In this document: piece after piece, positions 1-11,284 of the stretch | Layout of the letters: each line of letters starts with the position of its first letter | How positions within the stretch are numbered: the first letter of the stretch is position 1 | NCBI GenBank assembly: GCA_033060915.1 | Contig: CM065390.1 | Location: forward strand, 17,096,501-17,160,500 | From: Euryodendron excelsum | Lineage: Eukaryota > Streptophyta > Magnoliopsida > Ericales > Pentaphylacaceae | Length of the DNA stretch: 64,000 bases | Direction: 5' to 3' | Position numbers and translations under genes: made by a program | Notes under the pieces: generated by a model | Told to the model about the DNA's origin: nothing | What the model saw: only the letters and a program-made list of their open reading frames with translations | Database searches by the model: none

Positions 1-205
1 AGACTATTTTGTTTTATTATGTTTGACAAGCATTTTTGGCCCCTATCTAAAAACTACATAAAAAGATTTTTTTTTCTTTTGGTTGCGTTTATCATCCGAT
101 TTTAACTACTATATCCGTTCTCTATTGTTTGACCCCAATCTTACCGAGTTATTTTTATTATGTACTATTTCGCTGCCCCCACTATTGGGTGTATTAAGTA
201 GATCA
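1..205 (+). repeat. 5' LTR, 3' end only
   Basis: This is the terminal part of the 5' LTR of the Athila-like element; the rest lies before base 1. It ends in TAGATCA just before the primer-binding site and matches about 3945-4149 with scattered substitutions and small indels. Confidence 0.68.
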
Positions 206-214
206 AATATTTTT

Positions 215-232
215 TGTGCCGTTGTTGGGAAA
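215..232 (+). promoter_or_regulatory. Degenerate tRNA-Asp-type primer-binding site
   Basis: TGTGCCGTTGTTGGGAAA lies about 10 bp after the LTR end. The known Athila/Tat form is TGGCGCCGTTGCCGGGGA. The spacing and a T-rich spacer fit that lineage. Several C-to-T and G-to-A changes indicate age. Confidence 0.6.
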
Positions 233-860
233 CGGTGGTAAATCTCAAGGATTTGATGTATACATTGCTTGTTTATTCACTTCATAGAGAATTCACTTAT
301 CAATTGCTTGTGTGATTTTAACATTGAGTATTCTTTCATGGAGCTATGCAAAGTCGTCTCTCACTTTATATATTCACGTTATTTCTTTTATGGTTTTCCT
401 TTTTTATTTTACATTACATTTGCAAGGATAATCGGTGTGAAATGCTTATGTTCTTCTTTTTTTAGAGAATATCCAGTGAGGTTGAATTAAAACTTAAAGG
501 ATGTATCTGTGTTTTAATGTTGTAATACTTTTCTTATCATATAATGATCACACACACACAAAAACCTCTCATATATTGTTCTAAGACATTATCTTACTTA
601 TGCATTAACGAGTAGGATATACAGAATATGTTTGTGTTTTGATACATGCAATACTTTTTCTCATTCTCCGCACTAGTAGGACACATTTTGATGTTTGTAG
701 ATACCATCATTAGAAACCCTCACGAGACACCATTCGTCTACTAAGGATAACATAGGAGTTTAAAGGCTTGGTACATATGTTAAATGTACTCATGATCCTT
801 ATGAAAGTGGAGCCTATCTTTTTAAGTGTGTTTAGTTGTTTTGCTAGGGACTAGCAAAAG
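233..860 (+). other. Short internal domain of the Athila-like element, non-coding
   Basis: No gag, protease or polymerase motif is seen in any frame; the longest open frame (269-490) is a 73-codon hydrophobic stretch without a recognisable domain. The last 60 bp (TTTGCTAGGGACTAGCAAAAG...) resemble the 3' untranslated region of plant gypsy elements. Confidence 0.55.
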
Positions 861-872
861 TTTAGTTGGGGG
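861..872 (+). promoter_or_regulatory. Polypurine tract of the Athila-like element
   Basis: The tract TTTAGTTGGGGG ends immediately before TGTG, the inferred first bases of the 3' LTR. This is the plus-strand priming site expected for an LTR element. Confidence 0.5.
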
Positions 873-3800
873 TGTGTGTTGATTCTACATCTTGATTTTG
901 ATGATAACTAAACCATGTATTTGTTTACTAATACATTTAATTAGTGTGCAGATTAATAATGATTATAATTTAGACTTAAAGTCTAATTCATATCAAATAA
1001 ATGCACAACATTTACAAGTTCAATTAATGCACCAAAAGTCAAGTCGTGCATCAAAACAGAGCAATTGCACCCATTCAAACTTCAAACAGATGATTTGCAT
1101 TTGAAGAGATTGAAGGTGCTCAAAGGAAGACTTCATTGAGTGTGAAAAGACTAAATGAAGATGACTTGAATTCGAATAGATTGAAGGTGTTTAAAAAGAG
1201 AATTCATCATGTCTACAAAAATCTCTATAAAGAATTTAAAAGAGGACTACATCGGATTTGTGAGATTTGTTAAAGTTTATGTGTATTAACAGTGCTCAAA
1301 AGTAAACTTCATTAAGCTTCTAAAGACTTAATGAAGTTTATTGGAACTTGAAGAGATTGAAGGTGATTCAAATGAAGAATTCATCAACTATGCAAAAACT
1401 CCTTGAAAAATCCAAGAGAAGATTTAGAATAAAATAAAGCGAATTCAATCCAAATTGAATTGAAGACATTCTCATATAATTTCATTGGATTGAAGACTTT
1501 GAAGTATCATCATACCCCAAAGAAAAGACTATTTGAAGATCTTAAGTGTTTTTTAAGAACATCATACCTCAAAGAAAAGATCCCTTGAACATCCTTAGGT
1601 TATTTGAAGCTAAATTAATCAAGGAAAGCATGAAGGACATTTTTTGGGTGATGTGTCAACACATAGATTTGATGTGTAACACATGAAAACAGTAGACAAA
1701 TTCTGAAAAATGCAGACTTAACGTGTCAACACATGAAAGTCAAGTGTCAACACCTGAAGACTGACGGCTATATTTTTAAATGTTATATTGAAGTGGGCGC
1801 ACATTTAATAAAGCTCCAAGAACCTCAAATGGATGAAATCAATTCAGGGCTTTATATATAAGCCTCCAAATGCATTTATGAAAAAGAGATACAACATTCA
1901 CTGATTGATTGAGCTGAAAAATTTAAAAATTCTCTTTGTCTTCAAGTTAGTAGTTAGTGAGCTATTCAATTCTCATTCACTCTTCATAAAGAGTTTGTAT
2001 TTCATTAGTATATCTTTCATACAATTGTAAGTGAGAGTTGGAGTGTTCTCTTGTCAAAAAAAAAAAAAAAACATTTGTAAGTTGAAATGGATCTTGGACA
2101 AAACCACTTGGTGACTGGAAGAACTTGGGAAGAAGTTCTTGTGTAAAAGTGAGCTGAGCACTTTGGAAATCAGCATCTACTTTATAATTGAAGATTGCAT
2201 AGTAGAAAAAGACTTCAAGCGAATCTTAGGGTGAGGACGTAGACCACAAGTTGTGGTTGAACCTCGGTAATTCTTGATGTACTTTCTTGTGCTCTGTTTT
2301 CATTTTATTGTTGATGACATTGCATTGCATAGATCTTGAACTACTGTTTCATTGATTAGATTAATTTTAATTAATCTTAATTGCTTTAATTTTTAATAAA
2401 CTCAATTCACCTCCCTCTTGGGTTACCTTTTTGGACCAATAGTGTGATTATACTTTAAAAAGTACAATCAGAGTCTCTAATTGTAAGCTATTGTTAGTAC
2501 TTATTTATATATTATTTATTAGTTTTAATATAATTTTGGTATTTTTTTTATGTTTTTCATATCTTGTGCAAATTTGTAACTAAAATCAAACAAAATAAAG
2601 CCGATAGACATACAAATATTTATTTAGGTGTTCATTTGCTATATAATATATATATACATGGGTGTGTGTGTGTGTGATATTATAGTATATGCCATAATAT
2701 AGGTGTATATGCTATATATATGTATTGTGCAATTGTGTAAGTGGTGGACGGCTAGAATGCACAATGCAAAAGCAAATGGTAGATGAACAATATAAAAGCA
2801 AGTGAAAAGAATAGGTAAATATCATAATACAATATATTAATCAAATCAAATGAATGGGGGCCTGTATATTCAACTAGCGGCCGACAAAAAAGAAAACAAA
2901 GAATAAAGGAAGTAAAGGAATGAATGTAGAATTTATTACTTTCGGCGGCCGCAATGATGAACTCCATCTGAAGACCTATATATTGGCAAAGAGTTTAGGG
3001 AAAAAAGGGAGGGGAGTGCACGGAGTGGGAGTCCATTTGGGACTCCGTTTAAGAGTCCATTAGGCAGCAAGTTTTAGTCTTTTATTTCAATTTTCTATTT
3101 TTATTTTTTTGTAAGTTGTTTTGTAGTAAATCTTTTTATTTATAAAGTCTTTTTCTTCTATGTCTAATCTTTTTAATATTAGTATTTAGTTTTATTCTCA
3201 GAGTCAATTAAGAAGATCGATTAACTGAATTGGAATGATTAACTAAGATTTGTCCTTTCATTACGAATTTATTTAAAAAGTTAGAGTTTTGCGCACATTC
3301 AGTATATTGTATGCTTAGACACGTACACGTATATTTTGTACACGTATATTTTATGCACATAATAGTTTCGTGTCTTCTAAGCAAGTTTAGATTAGGAGTA
3401 GTATAAAAGTAAAGTAAATGTTGGTCTACTCTACACTTGTTAGAGACTTATATATTTTACGCGAATACTTTGTCTGGTATGATTTTATGTCAAACCTCTG
3501 GTGAGGATCTAATCTAAGACTCTTAATCCCAATTCAGAATGGATCGAGTTATATTTATGATAATTGACGTTTAGTCCTTTCAAAAACTTGGACTTTTAAT
3601 TATGTTTGTAATACTCTATGCCCTTATAAAGCATAGCTCGGCATATGCAAATCAATGATAAGGATCTTTGATTTTAATTGAATTAAGTTCCTAAGCTAGA
3701 ACCTTTGAAAACATGTGCATTTAATTATACTTGTTACACTTATGTTCTGACAAAACATTGCCTAGTGTTTTTGAGTCGATGGTAAGTGTTCATGATTTTA

Positions 3801-4149
3801 ACGTTATATTCTAGTAATTGATTGTTTTGAATATACCCATCTGTTAATTTATGATGTTCGAGTAGGCTAAACAATGAGCAGTTGGTAAATCTGTATTGAT
3901 CATTCCTAAGTAAGTCAAGTGGTTAGAATCAATTGAATCCAAAATTTTTTTATTATTATTATGTTTGACAAGCATTTTTGGTCTCCATCTTAAAACTACA
4001 TAAAAAAAATTTTTTTTTTCTTTTGGTTATGTTTATTATCCAGTTTTAACTACTATATTCGTTTTCTGTAATTCGACCCCAGTCTTACCGAGTTGATTTT
4101 ATTATGTACTATTTCGCCATACTTGCTCTTGGGTGTACTAAATAGATCA
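873..4149 (+). repeat. 3' LTR of the Athila-like element, interrupted by a nested solo LTR
   Basis: The LTR is 873-876 plus 2447-4149, about 1.7 kb once the nested insert and its target duplication are removed. Its last 205 bp match window bases 1-205. It includes a (TG)n/(TA)n stretch at 2640-2720, a GGAGTCC/GGACTCC palindrome-rich patch near 3025-3060, and a TATTTATAAAG promoter-like box near 3136-3147. No coding sequence is recognised; open frames here are chance. Confidence 0.6.
877..2441 (+). mobile_element. SIRE-like (Ty1/copia) solo LTR
   Basis: The unit starts TGTTGATTCTACATCTTGAT, ends GGACCAATA, and is flanked by GTGTG on both sides (872-876 and 2442-2446). Start and end match, in opposite orientation, the solo LTR at 42568-44356. 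The start (TTTTGATGATAAC) and end (AATTCACC..CCTCTTGGGTT) resemble LTR termini of plant SIRE/Maximus copia elements, from recalled family knowledge. No internal region follows. The terminal CA has decayed to TA. Imperfect GTGTCAACAC motifs recur at 1655-1756. The target duplication is low complexity, so it is weaker evidence than the matched structure of the sister copy. Confidence 0.7.
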
Positions 4150-4154
4150 AGCAA

Positions 4155-5190
4155 ATACACCTATACAAACCCAACATCTATCAGTCATTTTGTCTATACA
4201 AATAGGGGTAAATGTTACTTCTTGTGGTTTAAAAATGAACACATAACTTTCATGTGGTTTGTATTTAACTCTAAAATACATTAAAAAAAAAAAAGCTGTT
4301 AGATTTAAAATTGATTCTGTAAAATGGATATTTTTGTCAGTTTATCTCTCCAAAATAAAATATCAAGAAGACTATTTTGCTCTTTTATGTCAAAATAAAG
4401 GTTTGTTTTTCATAAGAGTATTTTTATTATTTTATCAAATTTGTCATAATTTCATTCACTTTGCATAGAAATATTATGTGCTCACTTTTAAACCCTTATG
4501 ATAAAGTGTAATTACCCTTACAAATAATGTTGCATTCTAGAGGAGATAAGTGTAGCATACCGGTTTAATGGAGTTCCAAATGAACCACCAATCAGTACTC
4601 TCACCAGTGGGCATTTTCCAAGTGTCTATAAATCACCTCCAGTAACAGGGAAATGGGTATCTTAATGACAAACCTAATTAGCTATAGGGCTTACTGCCAA
4701 TCTACAAATATATATATATATATATATATAGCTATATGGCTAGAAATAATATGGTAGAGAGATAGACAGGGACAATACTTGCTCCATTTTTCCAGTTGCC
4801 AAGTCCAAGCTTGATAATGTGAAGAAATTGATTCGGAGGTTGCATACTGGATAATGGAGGTCGCCGTTTTGGTTCACCGATCGATGATAGTTGATCATGG
4901 ATATAGTAGTCGCCTTTCAAAGCTCACTTACAGTAATCAACGGTGGATTTTCGCTAGTAGTGGTCATCACTGATTGACAATAGCAGCTGGTTTGATGTTT
5001 TGAACTTTGACGACATTGCCCCATTTGGGGGGTTGGTAAGCGGCTTGGGCCAGATTAACTCTTCAATTCTGCGTTCGCTAAGGGGAGATTATTCATACTA
5101 TAGTTACTAAAATGGGAAGTACAAACAGAAAATGTTAGGTAAAACGAAAGTAAGAAAGGCAACTAAAAAATATAGAGTAAATGGGTTCAT
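4155..5190. repeat. Duplicated block 1a (paralogue of about 37510-39290)
   Basis: Non-coding sequence matching about 37510-39290 base by base over long runs, for example CTATAGGGCTTACTGCCAAT and TGCTCCATTTTTCCAGTTGC. The paralogue has an extra 657-bp MITE. An (AT)n tract lies at 4707-4730 in the same place as the (AT)n tract of the other copy. No gene is recognised. Confidence 0.75.
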
Positions 5191-7290
5191 TGTAAAGTAT
5201 CCTTGTCGTTTTTCCGTGAAGTATCCTTATCGTTTTCCAAGGGTTTTCGAAATATTTTTCACATATTTTGAGTGTGTTTCAAATATTTTCCAATGAGTTT
5301 CGTACCCGATTAAAAGTGTGTTTCTTCGGAAACGCAATTCCTCCTTTCAAATGAGTTTCTCAACAGCTATGTTTCATACTTGTCTAGTAAGTTTTCTAGT
5401 AGTTTTCCTTTCCTTTGCTTTTTCCATTGTAACCAAACATAGGAAAATGATTATTCTGAAATTTAGGTTTTTTTCCTTATGAAATTTCAGGTTCTAAAAC
5501 CAACATTAATACAAATCTTAGAAAAAACTTATGCAAAATTTCAAAGAAAATTTTCATAAACTTAGTGGAACCCCTTAAAAATATTATTGAAAACCTATAT
5601 GAGCAATTCAATAAATATTTAGTTGGAACTTAAGAAAAAAAAATATATATATATATATATATAACAATATTTCAAGTTTCTAAATAGTTTTCACAAAGTT
5701 TCCTACCAATTTCTCATTAGTTTTTTAAGCATTTCTCTTAAGTATTCGAAAAGTATCTTAAATGTTTTTCAAGCATTTTTAGAACATTTTTTCAAATTTT
5801 TAAAAAATAGTTTCATACCTATATCGGAATCACACTTTCCCCTCAAATCAACATCCCGCAACCGTATTTTTAACTCATTGATAGTTGTTTTTATATTGTT
5901 CTCAATTGTAGGCTAAGGTTTGGTTGGGCGATGCGAGCATTTTAAGTTCAAATTTTCAATTTATAATTGCGCTTTTACACGTTTATTGCTTCACTTCCGC
6001 ATGAATGGGCTTTGAATGGCTCATGGCAATTGTAGTTGTTCTTTCACATTCTTTTGATTCGTTTTTTTTTTTTTGTTGTTAAACTAGCTGTGAGCTTTCC
6101 ATCAAAAAAATTAACTACTAAGTGAAATTTTTTTTCGAAGTAAAATATATGTCACACAACTTGGAGAGGTGAATGTGACATATTCGAAGGCTTACACAGC
6201 TCTCTGTCATTGTGCCACATTACTCGTAAAGGTGTGCATGTGTGGGTTGGTTTGGGTTTGTGTCAAACCCAAAACTGAATCGATCTTAATCGGTTTCGGA
6301 TTTTTAAACTCAGGACCAAATCAATCACTCCATGAAACCGAACGGAACTGTGTCATTTCAGTTTAATTCGGGTTAGGTCGGCTCCATTCTGGCCGGGTCT
6401 TTATTTTGCATTAGAAAAAAAGATTGATTTATTCAATTAAAATTTTGAAAACTATACTCAAGTTATATCTTAAATTTTCTAAAAAGTTCCAAAAAAAACG
6501 TATAAAACAAATTAATGATATTTAAACATAGTAAATAATAATCTAGAAACATATATAAAAGATATATAGAATTTTGTAGCATAAAAAATTGAATCTTTGG
6601 GATGGGTCTAGGACAGGTCATTTTGGGTCAGCTCTCAAATCGGTTTGGGTCTCAAAAGATGCTAACAGGAGAATCGACTGAATTTATCAGTTTGTCAATT
6701 GCTGGATTGGTTCGGTTCTATGTTCTTTTGTGCACCACAAAAAATTCTAAAGGTACATATCTACCTGTATGAATGAATAAATAAAATATCATTTTTTTTG
6801 TAACAACAATTAAACCAATAAACAATGAACCCGTGGATTCACCGACTTCATATCGAGTCCGGTTTTAATAACTATGCCTTAATGGCTTGATTTCAAAATT
6901 TATCTTGAAGTTCGTTGTATTTATTGTAAATTCAAAATATATGTTACAATTCCTCCAAATCATTAGTCGTGCATCACAACCAAATTTAGGTTTCTTTACA
7001 ATTTTCTATTATTTTTTGCTTCCCTAATGGTTTAATTGTGGAATTTAACTGGACCTTTATTTTTTTATTTTTTTCTTGCAGCTATTAGGCTAAGTTCGTG
7101 TTCTAGAGAAATAATAGATCTTATTACCAGTGTGCCAATTCATGCATTGGTGATTCCTCAGTGTCCTAATAGGTTAATTTTTTGTTTAATTTATTGCTTT
7201 AATCATGTTGCAAGTTCTTCGTTTGAAAGTAATTTAGCTAAGAACTTAATATACACATAATGTCTTGATTAGTTAGGTAATCCTCTTCGA
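5191..7290. repeat. SKP1 upstream block, unit 1
   Basis: About 2.1 kb of AT-rich, non-coding DNA upstream of SKP1 pseudogene 1. It is paralogous to about 41680-45575 (interrupted there by a solo LTR) and to 61545-62965, with an older relative at 32390-33100. A shared run is TTATAATTGCGCTTTTACAC, and the ATGAATGGGCTTTGAATGG run occurs in units 1-3. No gene is seen. Confidence 0.75.
6232..6735. mobile_element. hAT-like MITE remnant, unit 1 copy
   Basis: The segment begins AAGGTGTGCATG and ends TTTTGTGCACCAC, a short imperfect inverted repeat, and its interior is rich in GGTTCGGTT-type words. Both features are common in plant hAT MITEs. Related copies occur at about 44498-45020 and 61858-62395, so the insertion is older than the duplications. 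No clear target duplication remains. Confidence 0.42.
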
Positions 7291-7605
7291 ATGGATGTCC
7301 CTGATTAAGATTTCCTTTTTTGAAAAGGTCCATGGCTCCTATCAGGACTAATTAAAATATAAAATTACACTCAACCAGTATATATATTGTTAATTTCTTA
7401 CCTGTACGTGACTCCTGCTCCTAGTGGAATATATACAATCATGTAGAAATAGGAAGTCTCCAAATTCTGGATTCCAATTCCTCCTGGAACTAGGAGGTCA
7501 CAATATATTTTTATATATACATCTAAAGCCCCACTTCTTCTGCATTATTCTCTATTTAGCTGTCAAAGTTTGAACTAGAATATTATTTTAGCATATACTA
7601 TAGTC
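7291..7605 (+). promoter_or_regulatory. SKP1-type promoter, unit 1
   Basis: This region is conserved with 46590-46922 and in part with 35700-36140 and 63941-64000. A good TATA box (TTATATATA, 7511-7519) lies about 95 bp before the pseudogene ATG. The preceding run GGAACTAGGAGGTCACAATA is shared with the other copies. Compared with the intact locus it lacks about 15 bp near 7428. Confidence 0.6.
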
Positions 7606-7659
7606 ATGTCGAAGCTGACACTGAAGAGTTCTGACGGGGAAGAGTTCCTTGTAGAAGAG

Positions 7660-8160
7660 TGTAGATGATGTAAATTGTGGGTCTGGAGAGATAGAAATTA
7701 CCAGAGGATTAGCACGGACAGTAGGATTAAATAGAGGTGAAGGATAAAGCTAGCTATGAATAGAGAAAGGATGGCAGGGGTACTCTAATAGTACCTTAGT
7801 AGGGGTTTGCTTCCTCTCTTCTTCTCTTACTTACCCTTAGGGCAGCAGGCTCTATTTATAGGTGTACTTGATGTATATCTAAATGACACGTGGCCACTAA
7901 GGCCATGTGCTCAAAATTTCCTCTGTCAGCCAAGCTGAGGCGGAGAGGTTCACCTCAACCCCAAGGGACTTGAGGTCCTCTGTAGTCGAGGTGATGCCTC
8001 TTACCTTAGCGATCATTTATCCTTAGCCACCAATCCATGCGATACCTCTGTCCCCCTGTGATGAATGCCCCAAGTCTTGCCATCTGACTTGGGTGTCCTT
8101 CTGCTCAAAGATATGCTTCGAAGCTCCGTCGTTTTGAGGTAAGGCTTTATATTGCCTACA
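7660..8160 (-). repeat. 3' LTR of the Tat element (left on + strand)
   Basis: 501 bp, TGTAGATGATG...GCCTACA, matching 16104-16657. The GGGTCTGGAGAGATA start region and the TTTATATT.CCTACA end region are shared. The other LTR is longer because of a roughly 35-bp tandem duplication and small indels. Confidence 0.92.
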
Positions 8161-8180
8161 ATTAGCCCCTTGTGCATGGG
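8161..8180 (-). promoter_or_regulatory. Polypurine tract of the Tat element
   Basis: Read on the minus strand the bases next to the LTR are ACAAGGGGCTAAT, a purine-rich tract directly before TGTAGG. Its position confirms that the element is transcribed on the minus strand. Confidence 0.65.
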
Positions 8181-8984
8181 GTACACTTTGTTTTATGTAC
8201 CGCACGCGCACATTAGACGCCATACTGCATCGCTCTGCCTCCCTTTTTCTTTAAGGACTGAGAAATATGCAATGATTACATGCTGTCATTATGTGTTTTT
8301 TTGTCTTACTTGTCTCGAAACAACCAAGCGTCATTCGTCTTAATACGGCAGTTTAGTTTCTTGTAATGCGTGCTCAAAACGCGCACCAGCCTCATTAATG
8401 ACAGTCGTTTTTTAGAGCCTTCCTTTATTACTACATCTATTCCCAAATGTCGCCTAGCTATCCATACGTTACAACTTTTTACCGGGCTTCAAAGCGGCAA
8501 AATAGTGGGAATTAAATGGCGTTTCTTTTCAAATGTGGCCCAGACATGCCTATATATATGCATCTTGTTTCACTCCTTTTGTTTCACACATCTCTTCACA
8601 TTTTGTTGCGTTCGCTCTCAAAAGCCTTTCGACAAGCACATTTCTTACTTAATTTCCTATTCCTTCTTCTTGCCTCATTTATGGCCAAAGGAAAAAAAGA
8701 TTGCTGGTGTCAGGGCAGATACAATCTTATCCTTCAGGCTTGTCCTTCCTCGTCTTGACTGTCGTTGAGCCCTTTACTTTTTTGGGAGGAAGGATAAATT
8801 CTGGCAACTTTTCGATACTTTCCTCCTAAAGGCAAAGCCCCTCACAGAACCTTTGCTCGTGATAGGGCCCGAGCCTGATTGTCATGAGGCTAGATGATCA
8901 CTCCTGGGTCTGTTCTCCGTCTTTGTGTAGAATTGGGAGATTTTCCCCATTCTTTCATCTAGTTCAAATGTCTCTCCTTACCAA
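8181..8984. other. 3' untranslated region of the Tat element
   Basis: No conserved domain is recognised. A 132-codon plus-strand open frame (8370-8768) shows no motif and is probably chance, although it could be the eroded start of the PMD-like gene that follows. Confidence 0.4.
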
Positions 8985-9890
8985 CTCATGGATAGAAGGA
9001 ATGGGTCAAGGCTGTGACCCGGAGGCCTGAACTATCTAAGCGGCTTCAGGACGTAGGTCTCCTCATGCCGATCTTGATTTATAAGACCTTGAACATCCTA
9101 AGAACAGCTCCAGCCTTGAAGCCTTGATTGCTCATTGGAATACCGACACCCATACTTTTATTGCTCCTTTCGGAGAATGGTAGGTGACTTTGGAGGACGT
9201 GCATGTTCTTCTTCATTTGCAAATTCACGGCAAAGAGATGTTCGACTTTGTCCATCCTTCTAAGGAGGACCTGCACACGATTCGGTGACTCTAGTAATGC
9301 CTCCATGAGACAACAAAGTCAGGCTCCTGGTTTGGTGTTGACAAACTTCCTTTAGCAACTCATCCTTAATGTGTGTGTTGTTGCCGGGTTAGCTACCAAT
9401 ATACCTGGATGGCCTGGGCTCTAGCGTTGTTTATCGCCCCGATCGAGTAGCTCACCAATTTGGCTATGATTAGGGTGCTTCAAGCCAGCCACCTCCTCGT
9501 AAAGACTATACTGAATGTTTTGCCCGCTTTTTACAAGGCAATTATGCAGAAGTTTTTGGGGGCTATTCTTCCCTTGAGATACCTTCCTTTGGTCAAATTA
9601 GTCGATTTACTCCAAACCAAAGGTTGTACTAGTGTAGGAATCTCGATGCCTTTACCTCTTTCCCTAGGGGTCACACCGTTCAGGCGGAGGAACCATATCA
9701 TGGAAACGGCCTCTTCTTATTGCTTACCCCAAGAAAAACCTATTGGGGCTCGCGGGATGCTTGGCAAATATGCTCTAGAAGTTCCCATTTCAAGTGCTGC
9801 TACAGTCACGAGCCTTCTTGCTTCTGTACCCCTACCACTAGCTGAGGGGCGATTGACTCACTGTAAGGTCGTTTCTTAGAAGCAAACCAC
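8985..9890 (+). pseudogene. Plant mobile domain (PMD)-like gene remnant, antisense inside the Tat element
   Basis: On the plus strand, opposite to gag-pol, three pieces read like the plant mobile domain. WVKAVTRRPELSKRLQDVGL (from about 8999) is followed by a frame change. LIAHWNTDTHTF..PFGEW.VTLEDVHVLL..QIHGKEM (about 9124-9240) matches the PMD core pattern of W, P/DTHTF, FGE, TLEDV and LL.L.I.G. Downstream, PLRYLPLVKLVDLL lies in an open frame of 139 codons (9460-9879). In-frame stops interrupt it at 9181-9183 and 9286-9288. PMD proteins in plants include MAIN and MAIL1, and antisense PMD genes are known from the 3' region of some Tat elements. I infer that this is such an accessory gene, no longer functional. 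Confidence 0.62.
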
Positions 9891-10109
9891 CCCTGAGGCC
9901 CATTCTGAACAACCTTTGAAACAATTACGTGGGGTATGAACAAAAAGTTTCTTCTTTTCTTAGTTCTACTTTTAACGTGTAGATGGCCCTTACTTACGCT
10001 TATCCTTAATTTTTGCAGAGTATCATTACTCAAGCATCTTTCTCTATAGTGGCCACAACGACTCCAAGTATGGCAACCCTTCTTTATTTTCTTTCTTCTT
10101 TCTTTTTTC

Positions 10110-11080
10110 GCTTTATGATGGTTTATTTCAACCACCATGTTTGTAGCCACTGCTTTGGTTGATGAAGAAGGTAAAGTAGAAGATACACTACCTTTGGTGC
10201 AGTTAGTGGCCTATTAACGTCTTGCTCATCCAAGGTCTTGTTGATAATTTTGATCAATGTCTTATTAGTGGCCCCAACCTAACCATTTCCTTTAGGATAA
10301 TACGGCTTCGACTTATTGTGTTTAATCCCATAAGACGTGAGAGCTTGTCTCACATGCCTATTAACGAATTGAGTCCCATTATCTGACAGTATAACCATTG
10401 GTATCCCAAATTGGCAAATGATGTTCTCCCGAATAAAATTTGCAATAGCTGTACCACTGGCCTTCTTCAATGTCGTCATTTTAACCCACTTGGTATTAAC
10501 CTCAGTGGCTGTAAGTATCCACTAGATTTCCCTTGATAGAGGCGAAATGGGGCCAATGAGATCCATGGCCCAAGTATGGAATGGCCAAAGGGTTGTTAAG
10601 CTGTGTAGGTCTACCGTGGGTGCATGAACCATGTTCTCATGCTTTTGGTATGCTTAACATCTTTGCACATGCATCAGTAAGTCATGTTCCATGCTGGGCC
10701 AGTAGTATCCCATATACAGCAGATGTTAATAGAGTCGAGCTCCCTCTTACTGCTCTTTCTGATGGGATTCTGAAGGGACTTGCTCAATCTCACTATCAAC
10801 GAGGCATTGTAGATTACCTCCTTACAGGCCTTTTCTATACAGATCATTTTCCTCGATGAAGAACCACGATGCCCTCTTTTTGACTCAAGCAGCAACTCTA
10901 GGATCCAGTGGGAGAGAACCTTCTCGAATAAAATCTTTATAAATTGTCCTCCAATCATCCATGTTCTCGGTGAAGTAGCATTCATCTTCTTTAAAGAATA
11001 ATTGACAATTTGGGTGATTCCTCTGCACATTGGCTGCTTCACGCTTCATCTCTGGCCAGAAGTAACCCTGTCTTTGGATC
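10110..11080 (-). pseudogene. Integrase region of the Tat pol, broken
   Basis: The best frame (10479-10279) carries the second catalytic aspartate context SDNGTQF and YYPKGNG. The next codons read stop-V-G-A-T-N-K where the family has Q-x-E-A-T-N-K, so the catalytic glutamate has become glycine and a stop precedes it. Upstream (about 11080-10480) a zinc-binding and core region survives in fragments across several frames. No active integrase is possible. Confidence 0.82.
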
Positions 11081-11284
11081 CTTCGATAAAGACTTATGTC
11101 ATCTTCCCTGCATGATTGTTCATGTGTCTGTTTTAACCTGAGATTAGCTTCTTCTTGGCCTACACATCGAGCTAGAGGTCCGGCTTTGTCTCAATAATAT
11201 AATTCTCCCTGCAGGACTGTGAATTGTGCCAATTGTGAAATCGGGAAGTTTCCCTATCTAGTTTTCAATTGCTTGGCAATTTCC

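Larger units (their letters stand above)
1..4149 (+). mobile_element. Non-autonomous Athila-like Ty3/gypsy LTR element, left end outside the window
   Basis: Bases 1-205 are repeated at about 3945-4149: both carry the same run from TATGTTTGACAAGCATTTTT through CTTACCGAGT to GGGTGTA.TAA.TAGATCA. Directly after the first copy is a TGTGCCGTTGTTGGGA box, a decayed form of the TGGCGCCGTTGCCGGGGA primer-binding site typical of Athila/Tat gypsy elements. The two copies are therefore the ends of a 5' and a 3' LTR. Only 667 bp (206-872) lie between PBS and polypurine tract, and no gag or pol reading frame is present, so the element could not have encoded its own machinery. A SIRE-like solo LTR (877-2441) is nested in its 3' LTR. 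The right flank from 4150 joins duplicated host block 1; the left target duplication lies outside the window. Confidence 0.7.

Noticed and set aside
2440..2475. ATCAGAG near 2467 as a copia primer-binding site making 877-2441 a 5' LTR of a full element
   Set aside because: It lies about 25 bp after the LTR end, not adjacent, matches TGGTATCAGAGC only in the ATCAGAG core, and no copia internal sequence follows. The GTGTG duplication supports a solo LTR.
8370..8768. A 132-codon open frame as a gene
   Set aside because: It lies in the 3' untranslated region of the Tat element, has no domain, and a second open frame overlaps it.
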